This document shows positions 11,737 to 20,250 of a DNA stretch of 64,000 bases, piece by piece. The stretch comes from Streptomyces sp. P3. GTDB lineage: Bacteria > Actinomycetota > Actinomycetes > Streptomycetales > Streptomycetaceae. The stretch spans positions 3,472,001-3,536,000 of the forward strand of contig JAFEKX020000001.1 of assembly GCA_016893485.2 (NCBI GenBank), read 5' to 3'. The position numbers and the translations under genes were made by a program. The notes below the pieces were generated by a model. That model was not told the origin of the DNA. It did not search any database and worked only from the letters and a program-made list of their open reading frames with translations. Every line of letters starts with the position of its first letter. Position 1 is the stretch's first letter.

Positions 11737-12624
11737 GTGACGATGGGGATGGGGACGACACAGCGCCGCCGGCCTGAGCTGGCCGCGTTCCTGCGCAGCA
11801 GGCGCGCGAGGGTGACACCGCACGACGTCGGCATGCCGCCGGGCTTCCGACGGCGTACGCCGGGACTGCGCCGCGAGGAGGTCGCGCAGCTCTCGGGCGT
11901 GGGCGTCACCTGGTACACGTGGCTCGAGCAGGGGCGCCCGATCAACGCCTCCGCGCAGGTCCTGGACGCCGTGGCGCGCACGCTCCGGCTCGACGCGCCG
12001 GAGCGGGAGCATCTGTACCACCTGGCCGAGGTGCCGTACGCGCATCCTCCGGAGGCGGTCGTGCGGACGGTGGGGCCGGAGATCCAGGGCATCCTCGACG
12101 CCCTGGAGCCGCGCCCGGCGGTGGTCTACAACTCGCGGTACGACATCCTCGCCACCAACTCCCTCTACCGGACGGTGTTCTGGGTGGAGCCGCCGGCGCC
12201 GGGCCCGATGGCGAACGCGCTGTGGAAGCTGTTCACGGTGCCGGAGGAGGAGTGCCCGCTGCTGTACCGGGACACGGAGCTGCCGGTGATGGTGGCGACC
12301 CTGCGCTCGGCCTACGGACTGCATACCGGCGAGCCCGTCTGGGAGGAGTTCATACGCGGGCTGTCGGCGGCGAGTCCGCTCTTCGCACGGCTGTGGAAGA
12401 GCGGGGACGTGGCGGAGCCGGGGCGGCGGGTGAAGACGTTCCGGCACGCGGAGGTGGGCGAGATGCGGATGACGTCGGTGTCGCTGTCGGTCCACGGCAT
12501 GCCGGAGTGCCGGATCGTGGTCTACACCCCGGCCGACGAGGAGACCCGGCTTCGCACGGTGGCGCTGACAGGGACGAAAAATCCCGCCCCTGAAAGGGAC
12601 GGGATCTCATTGATTCGACTGTGA
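11737..12624 (+). CDS. XRE/MmyB-like transcriptional regulator
   Basis: Intact 295 residues. The N-terminal helix-turn-helix reads FLRSRRARVTPHDVGMPPG ... RTPGLRREEVAQLSGVGVTW, the pattern of the large Streptomyces XRE family with a C-terminal MmyB-like (PAS-related) ligand pocket; that second domain runs from about residue 110 with PAVVYNSRYDILATNSLYR and later RRVKTFRHAEVGEMRMTS. Start could be GTG 11737, ATG 11743 or ATG 11749; none has a clear ribosome site. Its 3' end overlaps the terminator of the convergent tRNA-Ala (12581-12605), and the last 30 residues are unlike the family's usual ending, so a frame error near 12545 is possible. Most likely represses the divergent MFS exporter. Confidence 0.85.
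   Translation: MTMGMGTTQRRRPELAAFLRSRRARVTPHDVGMPPGFRRRTPGLRREEVAQLSGVGVTWYTWLEQGRPINASAQVLDAVARTLRLDAPEREHLYHLAEVPYAHPPEAVVRTVGPEIQGILDALEPRPAVVYNSRYDILATNSLYRTVFWVEPPAPGPMANALWKLFTVPEEECPLLYRDTELPVMVATLRSAYGLHTGEPVWEEFIRGLSAASPLFARLWKSGDVAEPGRRVKTFRHAEVGEMRMTSVSLSVHGMPECRIVVYTPADEETRLRTVALTGTKNPAPERDGISLIRL
12577..12605 (-). terminator. Terminator of tRNA-Ala copy 2, inside the regulator's 3' end
   Basis: ATCCCGTCCCT/AGGGGCGGGAT (minus strand, one mismatch in 11 bp, loop TTC) is followed by five T residues, correct for transcripts from the leftward tRNA-Ala at 12664-12736. It overlaps the last codons of the convergent XRE gene. Confidence 0.75.
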
Positions 12625-12663
12625 ACGACTCTCGATCTTTGACAACTCAAGAGTGTCGATCTG

Positions 12664-12736
12664 TGGAGCTAAGGAGAATTGAACTCCTGACCTCCTGCAT
12701 GCCATGCAGGCGCTCTACCAACTGAGCTATAGCCCC
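12664..12736 (-). tRNA. tRNA-Ala(GGC), copy 2
   Basis: Identical over all 73 nt to the copy at 9488-9560: the same acceptor stem, anticodon loop ATGGCAT (anticodon GGC), discriminator A and no encoded CCA. Four bases just beyond the 3' end (CAGA) are shared, but the 5' flank soon diverges. Confidence 0.97.
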
Positions 12737-12829
12737 TTGTGTTCTTCCCGCTCGGCGGGCGAACAAGAAGAACTTTAGCCTGCGACCTGCCGGAAAGTGA
12801 AATCCGGGGTCGGGGCCCTGGAGGGCCGC

Positions 12830-13494
12830 TCAGTCGTCGTCGCCGAGCACCGGTTCCGGGAGTGTGCCGGCGTTGTGTTCCAGCAGGCGCCAGCCGCGGG
12901 CGCCCTCGCCGAGGACGGACCAGCAGCAGTTGGAGAGGCCGCCGAGACTCTCCCAGTGCTGGGACTCCAGACCGAGGAGACGGCCGATGGTGGTGCGGAT
13001 CGTGCCGCCGTGGCTGACCACCACGAGGGTGCCGTCCTCGGGCAGTTTCTCGGCGTGCCGGAGCACGACGGGAGCGGCCCGGTCGGCGACCTCGCTCTCC
13101 AGTTCGCCGCCGCCGCGGCGCACCGGCTCGCCGCGCTTCCACGCGGCGTACTCTTCGCCGTGCCGGGCGATGATCTCCTCGTGCGTCAGCCCCTGCCAGA
13201 CGCCCGCGTAGGTCTCCCGCAGGCCCTCGTCGTGGGTGACGTCGAGGTCGGTGAGGGCGGCCAGCTCGGCGGCCGTGTCGGCCGCGCGCCTCAGGTCGGA
13301 GGCGATGATCGCGTCCGGCTTGAGGGAGGCCAGCAGCCGGGCGGCCCGGCGCGCCTGGCCGACGCCGGTCTCGGTCAGCTCGACGTCCGTGGTGCCCTGG
13401 AAGCGGCGCTCCACGTTCCACGCGGTCTGGCCGTGCCGCCACAGGATGACGCGGCGGCCGCGGCCCCCTTGCGGCCGTCGGCCCCGGCGGTCAC
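12830..13494 (-). CDS. Histidine phosphatase / phosphoglycerate mutase-like protein, one frame break
   Basis: The catalytic motif VILWRHGQTAWNVERRFQG (RHG phosphohistidine loop) opens the domain; later SDLRRAADTA, the acid region EGLRETYAGVWQGLTHEEI, and the second catalytic His in VVVSHGGTIRTTIGRLLG. Likely GTG start at 13494 overlaps the rsfS stop by four bases, so the two are translationally coupled; the frame then breaks in a five-G run near 13467 just before the RHG motif. About 221 residues. Substrate unknown: family members act on phosphoglycerate, alpha-ribazole phosphate or other phosphoesters. Confidence 0.88.
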
Positions 13495-13934
13495 CGCACC
13501 TCCCCGAACTCGGAGGCGTCCTCCTCGGCCTGCAGCTTGGCGTGCTCGGCAGCCTTGCCGCGGGTGGCCTTGGCCTCGGCGGGGAGGTCCAGCTCGGGGC
13601 AGTCCTTCCACAGCCGCTCCAGGGCGTAGAAGACGCGTTCCTCGCTGTGCTGGACGTGGACGACGATGTCGACGTAGTCGAGCAGGATCCAGCGGGCGTC
13701 GCGGTCGCCCTCGCGGCGGACCGGCTTGGCGCCGAGTTCCTTGTTGAGCCGCTCCTCGATCTCGTCGACGATCGACTTGACCTGACGGTCGTTGGGAGCG
13801 GAGGCCAGCAGGAAGGCGTCCGTGATCGACAGCACGTCGCTGACGTCGTAGGCGATGATGTCGTGCGCGAGCTTGTCGGCGGCCGCCTGGGCGGCGGCGG
13901 AGATGAGCTCGATGGAGCGGTCAGTGGCGGTCAC
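13491..13934 (-). CDS. rsfS: Ribosome silencing factor RsfS (Iojap/DUF143)
   Basis: Intact 147 residues, start at ATG/GTG 13934 (MTATDRSIELISAAAQAA). Shows the family's AYDVSDVLSITDAFLLASAPNDRQVKSIVD and the conserved W-x-LLDYVDIVVHVQHSEERVFYALERLWKD block in the second half (quoted in pieces: ARWILLDYVDIVVHVQHSEE). RsfS binds ribosomal protein L14 and blocks subunit joining during starvation. A charged 25-residue tail is extra. It is four-base overlapped by the phosphatase gene downstream and follows the LCP gene region; the rsfS/nadD neighbourhood is common in bacteria. Confidence 0.93.
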   Translation of the reverse strand: MTATDRSIELISAAAQAAADKLAHDIIAYDVSDVLSITDAFLLASAPNDRQVKSIVDEIEERLNKELGAKPVRREGDRDARWILLDYVDIVVHVQHSEERVFYALERLWKDCPELDLPAEAKATRGKAAEHAKLQAEEDASEFGEVR

Positions 13935-14012
13935 TACGCGGCTTTCGGTCGGCGGTCAACAGACCTCAAGGGTCTCACGGACCGCGGACGGGACCCCACG
14001 TGAATAACGGAT

Positions 14013-14057
14013 CACGCCCCGGAAGCCGGTCGGACACCGGCTCCGCCCCGGGGCGTG
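14013..14057 (-). terminator. Terminator after the LCP gene
   Basis: CACGCCCCGG pairs perfectly with CCGGGGCGTG, and inside it AGCCGGT pairs with ACCGGCT, giving a two-tier hairpin 30 bases after the LCP stop codon and before rsfS. No T-run follows. It implies that rsfS has at least partly separate transcription. Confidence 0.65.
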
Positions 14058-14086
14058 CTCTCCGTCACACGGTCACCGCGCCCTCG

Positions 14087-15783
14087 TCAGGACGACGACG
14101 GCTTGTAGTCCTCTCCCAGGATCACCGAGACATCCGCGTTCGCGGAGACCGTGCCCTTGGTCACGGAGCTGGTGCGCAGGCCCAGGGTCTTGGCGACCTC
14201 GGTGGCGTTCTCCTTGTCGGCCGCGTCGGAGTACGTGATCTTGGTCGTGGCCGAGGTGCCGGACGCGGTGCCGGCCTCCAGGAAGGTGAAGCCGCCGTTG
14301 AGGAGGACCACGCGGGCCTTCTCGGTGTCGTCCTTGACGCCGGTGGCGTTCTGGACGGCGACCCGGACCGCCGAGCTCTCGTCGGGGCTCTTCGCGGTGC
14401 CGCCCAGGATGTCCTTGACGACGCCGGCCGAGGCCTGCGCGGTCAGGGTGCCGTCGTTCTGGACGGGCAGCAGGGCCGTCTTGTAGTCGCCGCTCTTGGC
14501 GAGGTCGGCGAGCTTCGCGAGGAAGGTGCCGAGGTCCTTGTCGGTGAGCGGCGGGTCCAGGATCTGGGCCAGGGTCTGCACGGTGGTGGTCGCCGCCGTC
14601 GGGTCGGAGGTCAGCTGCCGCAGCACGGCCTGCATGACCTGGCCGAACCGCTCCAGCTGGGCGTTCTGGGCCTCGCCGGAGGCACGGTAGGTGGCGTAGG
14701 CGACGGCCATCTTTCCGCTGAGGGTCTGGTCCTTGCCCTTGTGGACGAGGGGCGCGGCGTTCTTCTTGGTGGCGTCCGGGTCGGGCACGTCGGCGTTGGT
14801 GTCGAGGTCGATGTTGCCGACGAGGTCGACCAGGTTCTGGAGGTAGGGGTGTCCAGCCGCCAGGTGCCCTCGATGTCGGTGCCGAGGACCGTGTTGAGCT
14901 GGTCGACGGTCCCGGAGGTGCCGTCGTCGCCGACCGACTTGGCCAGCGTCGTCGTGTTGCCGTCGTCGTCCGTGAGCGCGAGGGAGTTGGGCAGCAGCAC
15001 GGTGGTGCCCTGCTTCAGGGTCGTGTTGTCGACGAGCAGCACCGAAGAGGTGCCGCCCTTCGAGGTGTTGTGCAGGTGGACGACGATCACGTCGCGGTTC
15101 TGGGCGCCGACGGCCGTCGCGGTGCCCGCCTTCGAGCCGGACGAGGAGACTCCGGGAGCTTCCCGGCGGACCAGAGATAGCCGACACCGCCGGCCGCGAC
15201 GAGCGCGAGGACCACGACGAGGGCGACCATGCGGCCACGCGCGCGGCGCTTGGCCTCCTCGCGGCGCTCGGTGCGGTTCTCCGTGAAGTTCAGCCAGTCG
15301 ATGACGTCCTCGGAGTCGTCGGTCGGCTCCTCCACGAAGGCGAACTGCTCGGTGTGGTAGTCCCGTTCACCCGTCTCCGGGGTCTTCGGGGCCTCCGTGT
15401 CCTCGGCCGGGCCGCCCTGCTGCGGGATGTAGGCGGTCTGCTCGGCGACCCGGGGCTGCTGCCCGCTGCTCGCGGTCTGCCCGTAGGGGTCGTAGGCCGT
15501 CGTCGTCCCGGTGGCGTACGGGTCGTAGCCGGACAGGGGCCTGCCGGCCCGTGTCGTAGGCGCCGGCGTCGTAGGGCGGGGGCTGCTGCTGGGTGCCGGT
15601 CCCGTAGGGGTCGTAGGCGTAGCCCTGTTGCTGCTGCTGTCCGTACGGGTCGTACGGCTGCTGCTGCGGGGGCTGTGGGGTCTGCTGGGCCGGGACCTGC
15701 CGGTAGACAGGCTGGTTGTACTCGTCGTAGCCGACGAGTTCGTACTGGTCGCCGCCGTACCCGGCGTCGTATCGGTCGTTCAC
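14087..15783 (-). CDS. LytR-CpsA-Psr (LCP) family protein with LytR_C domain, three frame breaks
   Basis: Starts at GTG 15783 with GAGAGGGG seven bases upstream. A cytoplasmic Tyr/Gln/Pro-rich tail (YDEYNQPVYRQVPAQQTPQP, then YGQQQQQGYAYDPYG) is followed by a charged stretch, one membrane helix (MVALVVVLALVAAGGVGYLW), an extracellular LCP-like domain (DVIVVHLHNTSKGGTSSVLL ... LNTVLGTDIEGTW ... GKMAVAYATYRASGEAQN) and a LytR_C domain (VRVAVQNATGVKDDTEKARV to VSVILGEDYKPSSS). Breaks near 15542, 15160 and 14850. LCP enzymes transfer teichoic-acid-like polymers from lipid carrier to peptidoglycan. From memory the S. coelicolor gene in this position (SCO2578) has been linked to a poly-diglycosyl-phosphate wall polymer; unverified here. 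The domain is divergent and lacks some canonical LCP arginines in the parts I read. Confidence 0.8.
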
Positions 15784-15799
15784 CGGTGCCCCTCTCGGC

Positions 15800-16488
15800 T
15801 CACTCGCCGCGGTACAGCTCGCGCTTGTCGATATAGCGCACGACACCGTCGGGCACCAGGTACCAGACAGGATCCCCCTTCGCGACTCTCGCCCGGCAGT
15901 CCGTGGAGGAGATCGCGAGGGCGGGCACCTCGATCAAGGAGACGCCGCCCTCCGGGAGGCCCGGGTCGGTCAGCGTGTGGCCGGGGCGGGTGACCCCGAT
16001 GAAGTGCGCGAGGGAGAACAGCTCCTCCGCGTCCCGCCAGGTCAGGATCGCGCCGAGGGCGTCGGCGCCGGTGATGAAGAAGAGGTCCGCGTCGGGGTTG
16101 AGCGCGCGCAGGTCCCGCAGGGTGTCCGTGGTGTAGGTGGGTCCGCCGCGGTCGATGTCGATACGGCTCACCGAGAACTGGGGTTCTCGGCGGTCGCGAT
16201 GACCGTCATCAGGTAGCGGTCCTCGGCCAGCGCGACCTTGCGGTCGGTCTTCTGCCACGGCTGGCCGGTCGGGACGAAGATCACCTCGTCCAGGTGGAAC
16301 TGCGCGGCGACCTCGCTGGCCGCCACGAGGTGCCCGTGGTGGATCGGGTCGAACGTTCCGCCCATGACGCCGAGACGGCGCTTGCCGGGGTTCGACGGGC
16401 CGTTGTTGCGCGGGCCGTTCGCCATGCGGATCTCCGTGCCACGCGTCGTGTCGTTCGCCGGACCGGTAGGCATGTCCTGCTCTCCCAT
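15800..16488 (-). CDS. nadD: Nicotinate-nucleotide adenylyltransferase, one frame break
   Basis: Makes deamido-NAD from nicotinate mononucleotide and ATP in NAD synthesis. Shows the nucleotidyltransferase signature [52 protein letters not shown] (after repair), [31 protein letters not shown] and the [20 protein letters not shown] motif (ISSTxIR with Cys for Ile). One C is missing near 16183. Start is uncertain: ATG 16488 (MGEQDMPTG) or internal ATGs; all precede the signature by about 30 residues. Its stop is 16 bases before the LCP gene, so they are co-transcribed. Confidence 0.95.
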
Positions 16489-16546
16489 GGGCGCAGACCC
16501 TACCGGCCCGGTGTGAAGGCCCCGTGACCCGTCCGGCCGACGGACC

Positions 16547-16708
16547 TTAACGGTCGCGGTTGAAACGGGTGGTGATCCACAGCAGCAGCATCAGGACGAT
16601 GAACGCGCCGCCACCGGTGATGATCGGCTGGAGGCTCTCGTGATTGCCTCCGCCCTCCCCCTCGGCGGCAAGGGTGACCAACTGGGCAGCAGTGCCGTGG
16701 AAGCTCAT
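16547..16708 (-). CDS. Small membrane protein (53 aa), unknown
   Basis: Begins [20 protein letters not shown] and ends with one membrane helix followed by a basic tail ([20 protein letters not shown]). An in-frame upstream start at 16783 exists, but 16708 gives a compact protein with an extracytoplasmic Gly-rich N-terminus. Single-pass proteins of this size occur beside nadD in Streptomyces. No function known to me. Confidence 0.65.
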   Translation of the reverse strand: MSFHGTAAQLVTLAAEGEGGGNHESLQPIITGGGAFIVLMLLLWITTRFNRDR

Positions 16709-16841
16709 CTCAGCAGAACCTATCCGGTGTGGGCGGGATAAAGATGTCGGCCCATGGTAATCGGGCGCCCCCGCGGCGATCACGCCGACTCCGCCATTGG
16801 GAACGCGCCAGGTGGCCCCGGGCGGGAACTCGGCGGCTGCT

Positions 16842-17090
16842 TCAGTCGTCCTTCTGTTTGTACCCGCGCAGCAGGAACCACGCGGTCAGGATGCAGCCGA
16901 GGAACATGACGATCAGTACGACCCTGAGCAGATCCCCGACCCTTGCCGGGGGCGGCGTTCGCGGCCTCTGCGAGCCAGGCGGCTGCGGAATGGGGCTCCA
17001 TGCGTTGACTCCTTCGCTGTACTGCCCGTCAACGGTATCTCCGCCTAGGCTGGGCTCTGCTTCGGGGGCACTCAGGGCACACACACGCAC
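16842..17090 (-). CDS. Small C-terminally anchored membrane protein, start uncertain
   Basis: The convincing part reads WSPIPQPPGSQRPRTPPPAR, then a membrane helix LLRVVLIVMFLGCILTAWFL and a KQKDD tail. In the same frame only GTG codons at 17090 or 17084 can start it. However a ribosome site (AAGGAG) lies near 17013, just before the Pro-rich part, suggesting that a start codon there was lost to an error or change. If the protein is short it has about 55 residues. Divergent from the M48 protease gene at 17102. Confidence 0.5.
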   Translation of the reverse strand: MRVCALSAPEAEPSLGGDTVDGQYSEGVNAWSPIPQPPGSQRPRTPPPARVGDLLRVVLIVMFLGCILTAWFLLRGYKQKDD

Positions 17091-17101
17091 TTGGGGACCA
17101 C

Positions 17102-18229
17102 ATGTCCGAAGACGGCCACGAGCAGAACGGGCACGAGCACGTACCGAGCAGACAGCGCAGGCGCTTCGAAGGGATCTCCTCGCGTGCGTACGAGCACCCG
17201 GCCGACCGCTCCGCCCTGGTGGCGCTGCGCAAGCTGACCGGGTTCGACACGGTGTTCAAGGCGCTCAGCGGGCTGCTTCCCGAGCGCAGTCTGCGGCTGC
17301 TGTTCCTGTCCGACTCGGTGCGCGTGTCGGACCAGCAGTTCGCGCACCTCAACGACATGCTGCGGGACGCCTGTTACATCCTGGACCTGGAGAAGGTCCC
17401 GCCGATGTACGTCACCCAGGACCCGCAGCCCAACGCGATGTGCATCGGCCTGGACGAGCCGATCATCGTCGTCACCACCGGCCTGGTCGAGCTGCTCGAC
17501 GAGGAGGAGATGCGGGCGGTCGTCGGCCACGAGGTGGGCCACGCGTTGTCCGGCCACTCGGTGTACCGCACGATCCTGCTGTTCCTCACCAACCTCGCCC
17601 TGAAGGTCGCCTGGATCCCGCTGGGCAACCTCGCGATCCTGGCGATCGTGACGGCGCTGCGCGAGTGGTTCCGCAAGTCGGAGCTGTCCGCCGACCGCGC
17701 GGGTCTGCTGGTCGGCCAGGATCTGCGGGCCTCCATGCGCGGCCTGATGAAGATCGCCGGCGGCAACCACCTGCACGAGATGAACGTGGACGCCTTCCTC
17801 AAGCAGGCCGAGGAGTTCGAGTCCGGCGGCGACCTCCGCGACTCGGTCCTGAAGATCCTGAACGTGCTGCCCCGCTCCCACCCCTTCACCACCGTGCGGG
17901 CGGCCGAGCTGAAGAAGTGGGCCGAGTCCCGCGACTACCAGCGGATCATGGACGGCCACTACCCGCGGCGCAGCGAGGACAAGGACACCTCGGTCACGGA
18001 CTCGTTCCGCGAGTCGGCGGCGAGCTACGCCAGCAACGTCAAGAGCTCCAAGGACCCGCTGATGAAGCTGGTCAGCGACTTCGCCGGCGGCGCGGGCGAC
18101 CTGGGCGGCCGGGTACGGCGCGGCTTCGGCGGCTTCGCGAGTTCCGCCCCGCAGGACGAGCCGCCGTCGGGTTCGGCCAACGGCACGGAACAGCCGCCCT
18201 CGGACACCCCGCCGCGCGACGGGGACTGA
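17102..18229 (+). CDS. M48 family zinc metallopeptidase
   Basis: Intact 375 residues from ATG 17102. Zinc site HEVGHALSGH (HExxH) at about residue 143, third ligand in KSELSADRAG, and a hydrophobic segment between them (TILLFLTNLALKVAWIPLGN, LAILAIVTAL), the HtpX/Oma1-type layout. C-terminal third is disordered and Gly/Ser/Pro-rich. Likely membrane-associated protein quality control. It is the only plus-strand gene of its neighbourhood, and TAGGCT at 17046 is a possible -10 box without a convincing -35. Confidence 0.9.
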   Translation: MSEDGHEQNGHEHVPSRQRRRFEGISSRAYEHPADRSALVALRKLTGFDTVFKALSGLLPERSLRLLFLSDSVRVSDQQFAHLNDMLRDACYILDLEKVPPMYVTQDPQPNAMCIGLDEPIIVVTTGLVELLDEEEMRAVVGHEVGHALSGHSVYRTILLFLTNLALKVAWIPLGNLAILAIVTALREWFRKSELSADRAGLLVGQDLRASMRGLMKIAGGNHLHEMNVDAFLKQAEEFESGGDLRDSVLKILNVLPRSHPFTTVRAAELKKWAESRDYQRIMDGHYPRRSEDKDTSVTDSFRESAASYASNVKSSKDPLMKLVSDFAGGAGDLGGRVRRGFGGFASSAPQDEPPSGSANGTEQPPSDTPPRDGD

Positions 18230-18251
18230 CCCGCATCTGACCCCTGCTGAC

Positions 18252-18285
18252 GGGGCTGGCCTTGATGGGTGAAGAGGCCGGCCCC
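18252..18285 (+). terminator. Terminator after M48 peptidase gene
   Basis: GGGGCTGGCCT pairs with AGGCCGGCCCC (11 bp with one G-U) around a 12-base loop, 22 bases after the stop codon. A 16-bp palindrome GTGAGGCCGGCCTCAC follows at 18294-18309 and may serve the convergent gene. Confidence 0.7.
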
Positions 18286-18362
18286 GGCACGGGGTGAGGC
18301 CGGCCTCACTCGGGCACGACGGCCCGCGCCCAGCCTTCGGCGCGCGCCGAGATTCAGGAAGC

Positions 18363-19462
18363 TCACACCTTCGGCTGCGCCCCCGCCGCCAGCGTTCCGC
18401 ACAGGGCCGTCGCTCCGCTGGTCGCGTACGGGTCCGTGCCGGCCGGGCCGCCCGCCTTGGCGGTCCGGCCGGCGAGCAGGGGGCGGAGGTACGTCACGGA
18501 GTCGTCGGCGCAGGACAGGGGCCCGGCCTGGACGTAGGAGACGATGAGCTGGGCCTGGTGCATGCGCAGGTCGTCGCGGTCGAAGCGGAAGTGCAGTTCG
18601 CGGCGGACGGTGAACAGGGACACCTGGGCCTTGGCACCGGAGCCGACGGAAGCCGACTCCGAGGCCGCCGAGTCGGTGGGCCGTAGCGCGTAGACGAAGG
18701 TTCCGTCGGCGGTGACCTCGAGTGTGGACGAGTCGACCTCGGTGGCCTGGAGGGTGCCCTGGACGCGGATCTTGCGGTCGGCGAGCTGGACGCGTGCGGG
18801 GTCGAAGCGAACCAGCCAACCGGTGGGCTCGTGCCGGCCGTCGGCGGTCGGGTGCTCGAAGCTCTGGTCGAACTGGTCGAGTTGGTCCGGGTCGACGAGG
18901 ACGCGCGCGGGGCGGATCTGTCCGCCGGTGAGGACGGCCGGGTAGAGCGAGGACTCCACGATGTAGTCCTTGGCGGTGCTCAGGGCGGCGATGACCTGGC
19001 TGTCCGAGAAGTGCGTGGTGCGTCGCGCGGCCGGCAGCGGCACGCCCTCGCCGCCGACGCCGAACTGCGCGGCGGGGCTGTGCGCGTAGAGGTCCTCGGC
19101 GTCGGCCGCCCCGGGACCCTGCCCTGCGGGGACAGCGGTATGACGGTCATCCGCAGCGGCTCGGCGGGCTGCTGGGCCGTGGGGGTGCTGTAGGGGTGCC
19201 GTACGCCCATGTAGATCGCGGTGCCGAAGGCGACGGCGATCAGCATGACGAGGATCAGGGCCTGGCGGGAGAGACCGCGGCGCAGGGTCGGGCGGCGGCG
19301 GACGGCGGGCGCGTGGTCGGCCATGCGCTCCTGCGCGGAGAACTCCTGGAGGCGGGCAGCGCGGACGAACGACTCGTCGAAGACGACGGATCGGTACTCG
19401 TCCTCGCCACCGCCGGAAACGCCCTCGGACGTCCCTTCAGGTGGGTCTCCTGGACCGCCCAT
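18363..19462 (-). CDS. SCO2583-type membrane protein, one frame break
   Basis: N-terminal cytoplasmic part contains EYRSVVFDESFVRAARLQEF, then a basic stretch and a membrane helix (QALILVMLIAVAFGTAIYMG), then a 250-residue extracytoplasmic part (FSDSQVIAALSTAKDYIVES ... TFVYALRPTDS ... VSLFTVRRELHFRFDRDDL) ending AAGAQPKV. The frame breaks near 19115. The call by locus family rests on gene order beside proA and on the shared N-terminal motif with the next gene. Biochemical role unknown; presumably works with its neighbour in wall assembly. Confidence 0.7.
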
Positions 19463-19551
19463 ACTTTCAGAGTAGGTCTCTGGAGCCTCAGGTAAACGCC
19501 CTGCTACACGACAAGTTCTGACAGGTTCTCACCGAGCCCGTCACAGCTCGC

Positions 19552-20131
19552 TCAGGGCGTGCGCGGGGCCGCGGACAGCGGTGGCTGGGAGTTGACGGCG
19601 GCAGCGGAGGGCGCCGCCGCGGTGCCCTGTTCCACACCGGTGGAGGCGGGGGCGGGATGCGGTCACGGCCGCCCGAGGAGCCGCCCCGGTAGACGGCCGA
19701 GAAGGCCAGGGCGACCATGCCGATGCCCATCACGACGGCGAGCAGCCAGGCGACGGGGCGGTGCCAGCGGACCTGTCTGCCGTAGGTCCCGGGGGCGCCG
19801 TAGCGGCCGTCGTCGAGATCGGCGTCGTCGAGGTCGTCGAGTTCCGGATCATGGCCGAATTCGCGTCCGTAGGCGTCTTCGAAGGGATCGTCGTCGCCTC
19901 GTGCGCGTCTGCCGTGCTGCGCGCGGCGGGCTTCGGCCTCGGAGGCCTCGGCTCGTGCCTGCGCGGCGGCCAGGAGGCGTTCGACGGCGGTCGGCTCGTG
20001 TACGACGGCCGCCCGTACGAAGGCCTCGTCGAACACCACGGATGCGAACTCTTCGTCCGACATTCCGCGGTCGTGGTCGTCGTCGGGCTCCCAGCCGTCA
20101 GGGGACGGCGTGCCCCCACGTCCTCCGGCAC
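19552..20131 (-). CDS. SCO2584-type spore-wall-associated membrane protein, two frame breaks
   Basis: Reconstructed from GTG 20131 with GGAG upstream. An acidic N-terminus (DGWEPDDDHDRG) leads into EEFASVVFDEAFVRAAVVHE, a motif it shares with the downstream neighbour, then an Ala/Glu/Arg helix (VERLLAAAQARAEASEAEAR), an Asp-rich stretch, one membrane helix (VAWLLAVVMGIGMVALAFSA) and a short outside tail ending SAAPRTP. Breaks near 20110 and 19650. In S. coelicolor the protein at this locus has, as I recall, been placed in the spore-wall-synthesising complex with MreB and partners. The mre genes lie 33 kb away in the same window. Confidence 0.7.
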
Positions 20132-20250
20132 CTCTCCAGAGTAGACCTGGGGGTCAATTTGGGCAGACGGTACGGAAATTCATCCGCTGGGTGAGACGTC
20201 TCCGCCAGGACGTGGCCGTATGCCTGGCGCATATGCCAAACGGGGTCCGC

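Noticed and set aside
9488..12736. Integrative element at a tRNA gene
   Set aside because: No integrase, excisionase or replication gene lies between the two tRNAs, and the repeats are complete tRNA genes rather than a 3'-end att duplication.
18294..18309. 16-bp palindrome GTGAGGCCGGCCTCAC as an operator
   Set aside because: It lies between the ends of two convergent genes, where terminator-type palindromes are expected, and no second copy was seen near a promoter.
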